Positions 7,928-16,143 of a stretch of 64,000 nucleotides of DNA are shown here, one piece after another; within the stretch, counting starts at the first letter, position 1; each line of letters opens with the position of its first letter. Made by a program: the position numbers and the translations under genes. The stretch spans positions 3,390,501 to 3,454,500 of the forward strand of contig NZ_RBXL01000001.1 in the NCBI RefSeq assembly GCF_003634315.1, in the 5' to 3' direction. Origin of the DNA: Thiocapsa rosea. GTDB lineage: Bacteria; Pseudomonadota; Gammaproteobacteria; Chromatiales; Chromatiaceae. The notes below the pieces were generated by a model that saw only the letters and a program-made list of their open reading frames with translations, was not told the origin of the DNA and did no database searches.

Positions 7928-8064
7928 TGACGGATCGAGTCGCGTCCGGGATGACCTGTCGATCTTGACTCTGCGGTCATGCGAGGTGCCGACTCCGTTC
8001 AGGCGGATCCGACGCATCGCCCGAGTCGCCTGTGTCTCGGTGAGCCCCACGCTTGGAGCCCTGT

Positions 8065-8640
8065 ATGAATAACCATCCCCGCCCGGGCGGTCGGGCGCGT
8101 CTGCTTGTTCTCGCCGATCGGATCGACGCCGTCATCCGACGGATCGGCGAGTGGGCGACCTGGCTTTCGCTTGCGATGGTGCTGGTGACCTTCGCCGTGG
8201 TGGTGCTGCGCTATGCGTTCGACATCGGCTCGATTGCGCTGCAGGAGTCGGTGACCTACATGCATGCCGTCCTTTTCATGCTCGGCATCGCCTATACGCT
8301 GGGGCGCAACGGCCATGTGCGTGTGGATATCCTCTATGAGCGTCTCTCGCGTCGTGCGCGTGCGCGGGTCGATCTGATCGGTACGCTCCTGCTGCTGATC
8401 CCCGTGTGCGTGCTGATCATCTGGCTCGGTTGGGCCTACGTCGCGGAATCCTGGCGCGTTCAAGAGGCATCGCGCGAGGCAGGCGGCCTTCCGGCCGTCT
8501 ATCTGCTGAAAACCTTGATCCTGATCATGCCGATCCTGCTGTTGGCGCAGGGCCTGTCCAACGCGCTGCGCAATGGGCTGTTCTTGGCGGGGATGGAGGA
8601 GGCGCTGCCGACCTCCGACGGGGAGATCGGTCGTGCATGA
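8065..8640 (+). CDS. dctQ: TRAP transporter small permease (DctQ type), 191 aa
   Basis: Four transmembrane helices (about residues 30-50, 65-85, 105-130, 148-170) with the DctQ pattern: Arg-rich N terminus, LRYAFDIGSIALQESVTYMHAVLFMLG and NGHVRVDILY. It is the accessory membrane subunit of a sodium-driven uptake system for organic acids. ATG 8065 has GGAG 6 bases upstream. The C terminus overlaps the large-permease start by 8 bases. No DctP solute-binding protein gene is adjacent, so the substrate cannot be inferred here. Confidence 0.88.
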   Translation: MNNHPRPGGRARLLVLADRIDAVIRRIGEWATWLSLAMVLVTFAVVVLRYAFDIGSIALQESVTYMHAVLFMLGIAYTLGRNGHVRVDILYERLSRRARARVDLIGTLLLLIPVCVLIIWLGWAYVAESWRVQEASREAGGLPAVYLLKTLILIMPILLLAQGLSNALRNGLFLAGMEEALPTSDGEIGRA

Positions 8641-10018
8641 GCTGATGCCTGTCCTGCTGTTCGTCGGTGTCGTCGTCACCCTGCTGGCCGGATACCCGGT
8701 GGCGCTCTCGCTGGGCGGTACGGCGCTCGCGTTTGCCTTGGTCGGCGAGGTCTTCGGGCTGTTCGAGCCGGCGTTTCTCGAGGCGTTGCCCAACCGTCTC
8801 TACGGCGTCATGACCAACGAGACGCTGATCGCGGTCCCGCTTTTCGTCTTCATGGGCGTGATGCTCGAGCGCTCGCGGGTCGCCGAAAGCCTGCTCGACA
8901 CCATGGCGATGCTGTTCGGGCCCCTGCGCGGCGGGCTCGGGATCTCGGTGACCCTGGTGGGCATGTTGCTGGCGGCGAGTACCGGAATCGTCGGTGCCAC
9001 CGTCGTGACCATGGGCCTCCTGTCCCTGCCGATTATGATGCGCCGCGGGTATTCGCCGAGCTTGGCCGCCGGGACCATCTGCGCATCGGGGACCCTGGGC
9101 CAGATCATCCCGCCCTCGATCGTATTGGTCTTGCTCGGGGATGTGCTCTCATCGGCCTATCAGCAGGCGCAACTCGATATGGGCATCTGGTCGCCGGAGA
9201 CCGTGTCGGTCGGCGATCTCTTCATCGGTGCGCTGGTGCCCGGGTTGATGCTGGTCGGCCTTTATATCCTCTACATCGTGGGTGTCGCGGTGTTCCGCCC
9301 CGAGGCGGTGCCGGCGATGCCGCGCGAGGATCGTCCGATCAATGGCGCCGCGCTGGCCTGGCGGGTCGTCTCGGTGCTGATCCCGCCCCTGTTCCTGGTG
9401 GTGGCGGTGTTGGGGTCGATCCTCGGCGGGTTAGCGACGCCGACGGAGGCGGCGTCGGTGGGTGCAGTCGGTGCACTGATCCTGGCCGCGGTGCGTGGTC
9501 GGCTGACCGTGTCGACCCTGCGCGAGGTCGTGCGTCAGACCACCATGGTGACCAGTATGGTGTTCTTGATCTTCATCGGTGCCGCGATCTTCTCGTTGGT
9601 CTTTCGCGGTTTCGGCGGCGACGACCTGGTCACGGAATTTCTCACCGGTTTGCCCGGCGGTGTCGTCGGCGCAGTGGCGCTTGTGATGCTGGTGATGTTC
9701 CTGCTCGGCTTCATCCTGGACTTCATCGAGATCACCTTCGTGGTCGTCCCGATCGTGGGTCCGGTGTTGCTCGCGATGGGGCTGGATACCGTCTGGCTCG
9801 GCGTGATGATGGCCATCAATCTCCAGACCTCTTTCCTCACGCCGCCGTTCGGCTTCTCGCTCTTCTATCTGCGCGGGGTGGCTCCGCCCGAGATCACGAC
9901 GCTCCACATCTATAAGGGTGTGGTGCCCTTTATTCTGATTCAGTTGCTCGTCCTTGGCCTTCTCGCGCTCTGGCCCGCGCTGGCGACCTGGTTGCCCGGA
10001 TTGGTCTACGCGTCTTGA
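8633..10018 (+). CDS. dctM: TRAP transporter large permease (DctM type), 461 aa
   Basis: The transport-forming subunit with about 12 hydrophobic helices. DctM hallmarks are visible: PVALSLGGTALAFAL, the ASTGIVGATVVTMGLLSLP stretch, GTLGQIIPPSIVLVLLGDVL, GGLATPTEAASVGAVGALI and NLQTSFLTPPFGFSLFYLRG. A loop of about 30 residues after the first half (SSAYQQAQLDMGIWSPETVS) resembles TRAP permeases labelled for mannitol or chloroaromatic substrates, but that label carries no firm substrate. The GTG at 8633 follows GGGGAGA. Translationally coupled to dctQ. Confidence 0.92.
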   Translation: MHELMPVLLFVGVVVTLLAGYPVALSLGGTALAFALVGEVFGLFEPAFLEALPNRLYGVMTNETLIAVPLFVFMGVMLERSRVAESLLDTMAMLFGPLRGGLGISVTLVGMLLAASTGIVGATVVTMGLLSLPIMMRRGYSPSLAAGTICASGTLGQIIPPSIVLVLLGDVLSSAYQQAQLDMGIWSPETVSVGDLFIGALVPGLMLVGLYILYIVGVAVFRPEAVPAMPREDRPINGAALAWRVVSVLIPPLFLVVAVLGSILGGLATPTEAASVGAVGALILAAVRGRLTVSTLREVVRQTTMVTSMVFLIFIGAAIFSLVFRGFGGDDLVTEFLTGLPGGVVGAVALVMLVMFLLGFILDFIEITFVVVPIVGPVLLAMGLDTVWLGVMMAINLQTSFLTPPFGFSLFYLRGVAPPEITTLHIYKGVVPFILIQLLVLGLLALWPALATWLPGLVYAS

Positions 10019-10215
10019 ACGGAAACCGGTGCCAAAGCGCGTTCAGCGCGGTTCTCGAGTGCGTCGCGTTGACTGCGACCTCGCGGGCCGTCGGGCCGGC
10101 TGAAAAGGACGACTGCAAGTCGTCTATCCGGGGGTGTCGCCGCTTCGCGACGACCGTTGGCGTCACTTCCGACCCATCGTCTGCGCAGTTGGGATGTTGA
10201 TTCCCGCAAGTTACC

Positions 10216-10300
10216 TTAACCCGCGTCCTCGCTAAGGGCTGCGGATGCACCAGATGTCGAAATCACTCGAAAATGAGCCTCTCGCTCTGGACGCGGTTGA
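10216..10300 (+). repeat. Repeat B, copy 2 (solitary)
   Basis: Starts TTAACCCGCGTCC and ends GGACGCGGTTGA, with the core ATGAGCCTCTCGCTCTGG. No repeat A partner is next to it. Its right 38 bases are translated, on the minus strand, as the last residues of the PilZ protein. Confidence 0.85.
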
Positions 10301-10643
10301 GCTGACGACCGGTCGCGTCGGCGGCCTGCGGTGGCGGCGGCTGTCGGGTCATGTCCCGCGTCAGACCGCGGTAAAGGGCAGGTTGAGGATCCCGGAACAT
10401 GACGCCGATGCCGGACCCGCGATGGTGGACCACGATGGCCGGGATCAGCCATCCCTTGCCGAGACACTCAAGCTCGAGCTCGACCAGGACACCGCTCGGG
10501 AGGGTGAGATTGCTGACCTCCAAGAACATCCCCTGATCGGACAGGTTGCAGCCTCGGGCGCAGATGAAGCGGCGTTTGCGATAACGGATCGAGACATGAA
10601 GGTCGATCGGATGTCGGGCGCAGTAGCGGCGTTCGATGGTCAT
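10263..10643 (-). CDS. PilZ-domain protein, 126 aa
   Basis: A single PilZ domain for cyclic-di-GMP binding. The RxxxR-type N-terminal motif reads RRYCARHPID (basic residues at about 5-10) and the second motif is GCNLSDQGMFLEV (normally D/NxSxxG; here NLSDQG). Hydrophobic strands follow to about residue 100. The last 12 residues (LNRVQSERLIFE) and the stop codon are encoded by repeat B and have no counterpart in the domain, so the C terminus has been replaced or extended by the repeat. Target process is unknown; the neighbour on the same strand is a glycosyltransferase. Confidence 0.85.
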   Translation of the reverse strand: MTIERRYCARHPIDLHVSIRYRKRRFICARGCNLSDQGMFLEVSNLTLPSGVLVELELECLGKGWLIPAIVVHHRGSGIGVMFRDPQPALYRGLTRDMTRQPPPPQAADATGRQLNRVQSERLIFE

Positions 10644-10758
10644 TGGACAGTCTCTCCCCTGATCTTCGGTTTCGCGCGATAGTAGAGGCTCGACTTGACG
10701 AATCGGTTGAAGTCGCGTGACGAAACGATGAACCTTGCCGAGGACGGAGTCGTCTTCG

Positions 10759-11463
10759 TCAGCCGTCGCGATGTTGCCAATAGCCCCAGTCGTATGTGCG
10801 ATATTTCACCGGCATCAGATTCGTATAAAGCAGGATGCAGCGCGCGATCGAATGCAGCGTCTTGCGCAATCGGCTGGGCTCGATGCGCCGATGATCGGTC
10901 GCGTGAACGACCAGGTTTTTCCGGAACGACACCCGAAAACCCGCGCGCCGAAGACGCCAAACGACCTCCGAGTCCTCGTTGCAGGTCAGTCTCAGGTCGA
11001 AACCGCCCACGCATGCGAGTGCATCCCGCCGGATCAATAGATTGGAGCCCGATGCCGCCGGTATTCCACAGGCGTGGCTAAGCGCTTGGGCGCGTGCGAT
11101 CCGGTGGTAATAGGCGCTGAAGCGGTCTCGGGAGAGCTTCGGTCCGTAATACACCGCACTCCCGGAAAGGGCCGCGAGCTGGTCGAAATAGCCCGGCGGA
11201 AACAGGATATCGGCATCGCTGAACAGCAGCCAATCGGTCCGCGCAAGATCAGCGCCCCGTTGTCTCGCTTGTGTGACGGATCCGGGTTCGCGCAGGACGA
11301 GCGTGCGCTCGGGACGCAGGGTCTCGATCAGGTTCGGCGTTTCGTCCCGGCTCGCATCCACCACGATGAGCCGAATCTGTGCGGGAACGGAGGCCAGAAA
11401 TTTCCGGATATTGTGGGCTTCGTCGCGCGTCGGAAGGATCAGTGTGATATCGACCGGCAGCAT
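10759..11463 (-). CDS. Family 2 glycosyltransferase, 234 aa
   Basis: GT-A fold sugar transferase. The N terminus ITLILPTRDEAHNIRKFLASVP is a typical nucleotide-sugar binding strand, LIVVDASRDETP follows, and the metal-binding DxD is LLFSDADILFPP (about 85). A later segment SNLLIRRDALACVGGFD with CNEDSEVVWRLRRAGF gives the ED catalytic motif. There is no membrane helix apart from a weak C-terminal hydrophobic patch. Acceptor and product cannot be named; a role in cell-surface glycan or glycolipid synthesis is typical. Confidence 0.85.
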   Translation of the reverse strand: MLPVDITLILPTRDEAHNIRKFLASVPAQIRLIVVDASRDETPNLIETLRPERTLVLREPGSVTQARQRGADLARTDWLLFSDADILFPPGYFDQLAALSGSAVYYGPKLSRDRFSAYYHRIARAQALSHACGIPAASGSNLLIRRDALACVGGFDLRLTCNEDSEVVWRLRRAGFRVSFRKNLVVHATDHRRIEPSRLRKTLHSIARCILLYTNLMPVKYRTYDWGYWQHRDG

Positions 11464-11767
11464 TCCCGTTCATCCCGTCTCGCGCGGCAAAATAGCCGTC
11501 GAGCGAGTTTAAGGCAGAGTCATGTCAACCTGATGACACGATCGTCCCGCGTCCGGGATCCGGTCGGGAGCGAGTTAAATGGGTTTAGAATGATTGTGGT
11601 CCGGGAATCCGGAAAAAGAACCCCCGGAGTCCAGGGGTATGGACTCCGAGGTAATCGCTTCCCCGGCTTGGGGATGCCGGGATTTGGGGTCGCCCTCAGG
11701 GGGGATGAGCAACCCCGATGCGCTCGGCAAATATGACCCGGTACACTTGAGTAAGTTCCTCTGATGT
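11464..11767. other. Intergenic stretch, no gene seen
   Basis: About 300 bases upstream of the glycosyltransferase. It contains a GC-rich, imperfectly palindromic part (about 11620-11700, with GGAGTCCAGGGGTATGGACTCC) but no frame with start-site signals. Repeat A begins at 11768. Confidence 0.35.
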
Positions 11768-11854
11768 TTAAACCGCGCCCAGCGTGGTATGCGATGTTTT
11801 TGGATGGGATCGGCCCCGGCAGACTTAACAATCGCTGGAGCCGGCGCGGTTTAA
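11768..11854 (+). repeat. Repeat A, copy 2
   Basis: Close to the family consensus: TTAAACCGCGCCCAGCG at the left, core TGGATGGGATCGGCCCCGGC, right end GGCGCGGTTTAA. Joined by a 21-base AT-rich spacer to repeat B copy 3. Confidence 0.9.
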
Positions 11855-11875
11855 AATACTCAAAACTCTAATATT

Positions 11876-11961
11876 TTAATCCGCGTCCCGCTTAAGGGTC
11901 TTGGATTCACCAAACGCCGAGTTCACTCGAAAATGAGCATCTCGCTCTCGACGCGGTTTAA
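11876..11961 (+). repeat. Repeat B, copy 3
   Basis: Left end TTAATCCGCGTCCCGC, core AAAATGAGCATCTCGCTC, right end CGACGCGGTTTAA. Together with repeat A copy 2 it makes a 194-bp composite. Confidence 0.88.
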
Positions 11962-12076
11962 GGCGAAAAAATCACCTGATGGGGTATTCCCTAATACGCC
12001 CTTCCGAATGCAACAGGAAGTCAGTCCGGGATCGACATATCGGCAGAACACTTTCAATGCCTTAATAGTAAAACCT

Positions 12077-12170
12077 TAATCTAAATCGCGCATTGCCGCT
12101 CGTTGCGTGTAAAGCCGAGCCTTCGCGCACCCGCATCCGACACACATCACCCCGGGCGCGATTTAGATTA
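12077..12170. repeat. Variant inverted-repeat element at the polA stop codon
   Basis: A perfect 15-bp inverted repeat, TAATCTAAATCGCGC at 12077-12091 and its complement at 12156-12170, encloses 64 bases. The ends resemble repeat A/B ends (AAACCGCG) with two changes and 4 extra outer bases. The outer TTA at 12168-12170 is the reverse complement of the polA TAA stop. Confidence 0.75.
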
Positions 12171-14900
12171 ATGGGCCTCGTCCCAGTTGTCTCCCACCCC
12201 GATATCGACAATCAAGGGAACAGCCAGCTCCGCGGCGGATTCCATCATCGCGCGAATGCGCGCGCCGGCCGTCTCGACCGCATCGGCAGCGATCTCGAAC
12301 ACCAGCTCGTCGTGCACCTGCATGATCATCCGAACCGGCGGACGTTCGGATTGGATCCACGTGTCCGTCGCGATCATGGCGCGTTTGATGATGTCGGCCG
12401 CCGTACCCTGCATCGGTGCGTTGATCGCGGTCCGCTCGGCGGCAGCGCGCCGGCTCTGGTTGCTGTGCCCGATCTCGGCGAGATAGAGCCGCCGGCCGAA
12501 GAGGGTCTCGACATAGCGGTCCTTGCGCGCTTGGGCGCGGGTACGCTCCATAAAGTCCTTGACCCCTGGATAGCGCTGAAAATAACGATCCACGTAGTCC
12601 TGTGCCGCACCCCGCTCGATGCCGAGCTGCTTGGCGAGCCCGAAGGCGGACATGCCGTAGATGAGTCCGAAGTTGATCGCCTTGGCCGAGCGGCGTTGCT
12701 CCCCGGTGACCGCCTCGGGTGCAAGCCCGAGGATCTCGGCGGCGGTCGCGCGATGGATGTCGAGCCCGCTCGCGAAGGCCGCGAGCAGCCGTTCGTCGCC
12801 CGAGAGATGGGCCATGATCCGCAGCTCGATTTGGGAGTAGTCGGCGGCGAGCAGCCGGTTCCCCGGCTCGGCAACGAAGGCGCGGCGGATCCGGCGACCC
12901 TCGTCGGTGCGGATCGGGATGTTCTGCAGATTCGGATCGCTGGATGAGAGCCGGCCCGTGGCGGCCACCGCCTGATGGTACGAGGTATGGACCCGCCCGG
13001 TGTCCGGGTTGACCATCTGGCGGAGCTTGTCGGTGTAGGTGGATTTGAGCTTCGAGAGGCTGCGGTGCTGCAGGATCAGATCCGGCAATGCATGGCCGTC
13101 GGCGGCGAGCTGCTCGAGGACCGACTCCGAGGTCGAGGGGGCTCCGGTCGGCGTCTTGGCGACCACGGGTAGACCCAGCTCCTCGAAGAAGATGGCCCCG
13201 ATCTGCTTGGGCGAGCCCATGTTGAAGCGGCGCCCGGCGGTCTCGTAGGCCCGGATCTCGATCTCCTGGATGCGCTTGGCAAGCTCCCCGCTCTGAACGG
13301 CGAGCAAATCCGGATCGATCCGTACGCCGTGGCGCTCCATGCGCGAGAGGATGGGGATCAGGGGGATCTCGATGTCCCGGTAGAGTGCGGCCATGCTCGG
13401 GATCGCTTCCAGACGGGGCCAGAGTGCGCGATGCAGGCGCAGGGTTACGTCAGCGTCTTCGGCGGCATAGTGTCCGGCCTGCTCCAGCGGGATCTGATCG
13501 AAGGTGAGCTGTTTGGCGCCCTTGCCGGCGATGTGCTCGAAATGAACGGTGTCGTGGTCCAGGTATTTCTTGGCCAGCGAGTCCATGTCGTGGCGGGTCG
13601 CCGTGCTGTCGATGACATAGCTCTCGAGCATGGTGTCGTGGGCGATACCGCGCAGCTCGACGGCGTAACGGGCCAGGATGCTCATGTCGTACTTGAGGTT
13701 CTGGCCGACCTTGCGACGGTCGGGATCCTCCAGCAGGGGTTTCAGCCGTTCGAGCACCTCCAGGCGATCGAGCTGATCCGGCGCGCCCGGGTAGACATGG
13801 GCGACCGGGACATAGGCGGCCGTGCCCGGCTCGACGGACACCGACAGGCCCACCAGCTCAGCACGCATGTAGTCGAGGTCGGTCGTCTCGGTATCGAAGG
13901 CGAAGAGGTCCGCGGATTCGATTCGAGACATCCAGGCATCGAAGGCGTCTCGCGTGAGGACGACCTCGTACGTCTGGCTCGGCTTCGATTCTGGCTTCGA
14001 TTCCGTCGATGCCTCGGCGGCATCCGGCTCCCCGGCGCCGGTGTCGGAGTCCTTGAGGGTGGCGAGCAGTCGGCGTGACTCCAAGCGCTCGTACCAACCA
14101 CGCAGGGTCTCGCGATCCGGCGGGGCAGGGCGCAGATCCGTGGGCTCCAGATCGAGCGCCACATCACGCTTGATGGTGGTCAGCTCACGCGACAGGGGCA
14201 GTTGGTCCAGCACCGCGCGCAGATTCTCCCCGACCTTGCCCGTGATCTTCTCCGCATTGGCGATCACCCCGTCTAGATCCCCGTAGTCGGCGATCCACTT
14301 GGCCGCGGTCTTGGGGCCGCATTTGGGCACACCGGGGATGTTGTCGACGCTGTCGCCCATCAGGGCCAGATAGTCGACGATGCGCTCGGGCGGCACGCCG
14401 AACTTCTCGGCGACACCCGCCGGATCCAGCACCGTATCCGTCATGGTGTTCACCAGCGTGACATGCTCGCCGACGAGCTGCGCCATGTCCTTGTCCCCGG
14501 TCGAGACCAGTGTGGGGATGCCCTGAGCGGCGGCGCGGGTCGCGAGCGTGCCGATGACGTCGTCGGCCTCCACGTCCGGGATCACCAGCAGGGGCAATCC
14601 CATCGCCCGGATCACCTCCTGCAGCGGCAGGATCTGCTCGCGCAGCTCGTCGGGCATGGCCGGTCGATTGGCTTTGTATTCCGGATAGATCGCATCGCGA
14701 AACGTCTTGCCGGGCGCGTCGAAGACCACGCCGATGTAGTCGGGCCGATGCTCGTCGATGAGCTTGCGCAGCATGCTGACGACACCCATCAGCGCCCCGG
14801 TGGCCTCGCCCTTGGAGTTGGTCAGTTTGGGCAGGGCGTGATAGGCGCGAAACAGGTAGCCGGAGGCGTCGACCAGGATCAAAGGGTAGCGTGTTGCCAT
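12168..14900 (-). CDS. polA: DNA polymerase I, 910 aa
   Basis: Repair and lagging-strand polymerase with three activities. Residues 1-300 are the 5'-3' exonuclease (LILVDASGYLFRAYHALP at the N terminus, GVVFDAPGKTFRDAIYPEYK). The 3'-5' proofreading domain keeps its acidic site (FAFDTETTDLDYM, about 340). The polymerase domain shows motif A DYSQIELRIMAHLSGD, motif B RRSAKAINFGLIYGMSAFGL and motif C MQVHDELVFE. The ATG at 14900 gives MATRYPLILVDASG; a longer in-frame extension to 15290 lacks homology-like character. Length is normal. The TAA stop lies in an inverted-repeat element. Confidence 0.97.
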   Translation of the reverse strand: MATRYPLILVDASGYLFRAYHALPKLTNSKGEATGALMGVVSMLRKLIDEHRPDYIGVVFDAPGKTFRDAIYPEYKANRPAMPDELREQILPLQEVIRAMGLPLLVIPDVEADDVIGTLATRAAAQGIPTLVSTGDKDMAQLVGEHVTLVNTMTDTVLDPAGVAEKFGVPPERIVDYLALMGDSVDNIPGVPKCGPKTAAKWIADYGDLDGVIANAEKITGKVGENLRAVLDQLPLSRELTTIKRDVALDLEPTDLRPAPPDRETLRGWYERLESRRLLATLKDSDTGAGEPDAAEASTESKPESKPSQTYEVVLTRDAFDAWMSRIESADLFAFDTETTDLDYMRAELVGLSVSVEPGTAAYVPVAHVYPGAPDQLDRLEVLERLKPLLEDPDRRKVGQNLKYDMSILARYAVELRGIAHDTMLESYVIDSTATRHDMDSLAKKYLDHDTVHFEHIAGKGAKQLTFDQIPLEQAGHYAAEDADVTLRLHRALWPRLEAIPSMAALYRDIEIPLIPILSRMERHGVRIDPDLLAVQSGELAKRIQEIEIRAYETAGRRFNMGSPKQIGAIFFEELGLPVVAKTPTGAPSTSESVLEQLAADGHALPDLILQHRSLSKLKSTYTDKLRQMVNPDTGRVHTSYHQAVAATGRLSSSDPNLQNIPIRTDEGRRIRRAFVAEPGNRLLAADYSQIELRIMAHLSGDERLLAAFASGLDIHRATAAEILGLAPEAVTGEQRRSAKAINFGLIYGMSAFGLAKQLGIERGAAQDYVDRYFQRYPGVKDFMERTRAQARKDRYVETLFGRRLYLAEIGHSNQSRRAAAERTAINAPMQGTAADIIKRAMIATDTWIQSERPPVRMIMQVHDELVFEIAADAVETAGARIRAMMESAAELAVPLIVDIGVGDNWDEAH

Positions 14901-15045
14901 GGATGTCTCGTCGGGGAGGTCTCGTCGGGGAGTCGGAGCGATGAGACGAACGGTAGCACAGGCGCGCCCGTCCGGCCCTCGATCGCGTGCCGGACTCCGC
15001 CCGGACATCCGCCGACGCAGGTCTTCTCGGGTGCTGCGTTTCAGG

Positions 15046-15660
15046 TCACTCCCGGCGTATGCCGACGGACAGGCCGCTGATGGCGGCGGCCTGATCGGGC
15101 GGGACTTGGGCCTCGATGTGAAGGATGGCTCCCGGCTCGAGCCGCGGGCCGCGGGCCAGGTGAAAGACGAGGCTCTCGCTTGCGGTCCCGTCTGCGAGCC
15201 CGATCCGGGCGACCACGGGCACAGGTGCGCCGGACGGAACCTGCCAGGGGGTCGGGTTCGGGATCGGAGCGACGACCTTGAGCAGAACATCGAATCGCCC
15301 GGATCCTCGATCGAAGCTCTGATGCTTGACGTTGAACGGATCCCGACTCAGCGCGGCATCGAAGCTCCAATGAATGTCGCCGGCCTTGGAGGGCGCAGAG
15401 GCGGAGCCTCCTGAGCTCGCTCCGGATTCGAGCTGCTGCAGACGACGCGTCAGCTCATCGACTCGCTGCTCGAGCGCTTGAAGGCGCGACGCTCCGGTCG
15501 TCGGATCGGCGTCGGCTTGGACGACCGGCTCGGTCGATGGCGGTGCTGCCGGCGCGAGTCCGAGCAGCATCAGTCCGAGCAATCCGGCCAGGCCGATCGT
15601 GCCGGCCGGGCCGATCAGGACAAGATGCCGCGTGGCGGGGCTTGGATGTGCTCGAGTCAT
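15046..15660 (-). CDS. Membrane-anchored coiled-coil protein of unknown function, 204 aa
   Basis: One hydrophobic segment near the N terminus (about residues 18-40, LVLIGPAGTIGLAGLLGLML) is followed by a short coiled coil (SRLQALEQRVDELTRRLQQL) and a beta-rich C-terminal domain with VPVVARIGLADG and GAILHIEAQVPPD. GGGGGGAA just upstream supports the ATG at 15660. It likely sits in the inner membrane with the C-terminal domain in the periplasm. It is divergent from the octaheme cytochrome gene, and the shared 480-base region carries FNR-type sites that could serve either side. Family not recognised. Confidence 0.65.
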   Translation of the reverse strand: MTRAHPSPATRHLVLIGPAGTIGLAGLLGLMLLGLAPAAPPSTEPVVQADADPTTGASRLQALEQRVDELTRRLQQLESGASSGGSASAPSKAGDIHWSFDAALSRDPFNVKHQSFDRGSGRFDVLLKVVAPIPNPTPWQVPSGAPVPVVARIGLADGTASESLVFHLARGPRLEPGAILHIEAQVPPDQAAAISGLSVGIRRE

Positions 15661-15805
15661 GCGGTTCCCCCCGATCTGTTTGATCGCTCGGCTGAACAGA
15701 TCCGACTTGGAATCGATCGGCCGCGGTCGCGCACCGGATGTCGGTGCTACCCCGTCGGTCATTGTCGTTTTCGCGGCACCTTGGCCGAGGCCGCGGGCCT
15801 CCGCC

Positions 15806-15819
15806 TTGATGCAGATCAA
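15806..15819. promoter_or_regulatory. FNR-type site 1
   Basis: TTGATGCAGATCAA, an exact match to the CRP/FNR-family palindrome TTGAT-N4-ATCAA. It lies 146 bases from the start of the divergent coiled-coil gene and 325 bases from the Hao-like gene. Confidence 0.65.
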
Positions 15820-15922
15820 GGCCGATCGGCCGATTCCTGTCCTTTCCTCTTCGTCGAAAAACCCATGTAGGCTCGGTATATACAATTTCCGCCGGGCCAA
15901 TATCCGATCGGATGCAGGGGCA

Positions 15923-15936
15923 TTGATCAAGATCAA
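15923..15936. promoter_or_regulatory. FNR-type site 2
   Basis: TTGATCAAGATCAA, an exact match to TTGAT-N4-ATCAA, 208 bases upstream of the Hao-like start codon. Could bind FNR or a nitric-oxide regulator of the DNR/NNR group; the two are not separable from the site alone. Confidence 0.7.
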
Positions 15937-15960
15937 TCATCCATCAACCGCCCGTGAAAT

Positions 15961-15974
15961 TTGACTTGCATCAA
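15961..15974. promoter_or_regulatory. FNR-type site 3 (one mismatch)
   Basis: TTGACTTGCATCAA differs from TTGAT-N4-ATCAA at one position. Centre-to-centre distance from site 2 is 38 bases, so the two sites are not an exact number of 10.5-base turns apart. Confidence 0.5.
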
Positions 15975-16143
15975 GGCCGCCCGGAGATCCCCTCGGCATC
16001 GTCCGGGGCGATAGGGATGATTGCCGAGTCCGATTGGCGCGAGTGGTTTTCGGCGTGTCGGTCGATCAGGCGGGCGTCCTCGATGCGAGACCTCGCCGAC
16101 TGGTCCAGGGACGGAATCCATAACAAAGAACCCGGAGTGCACT

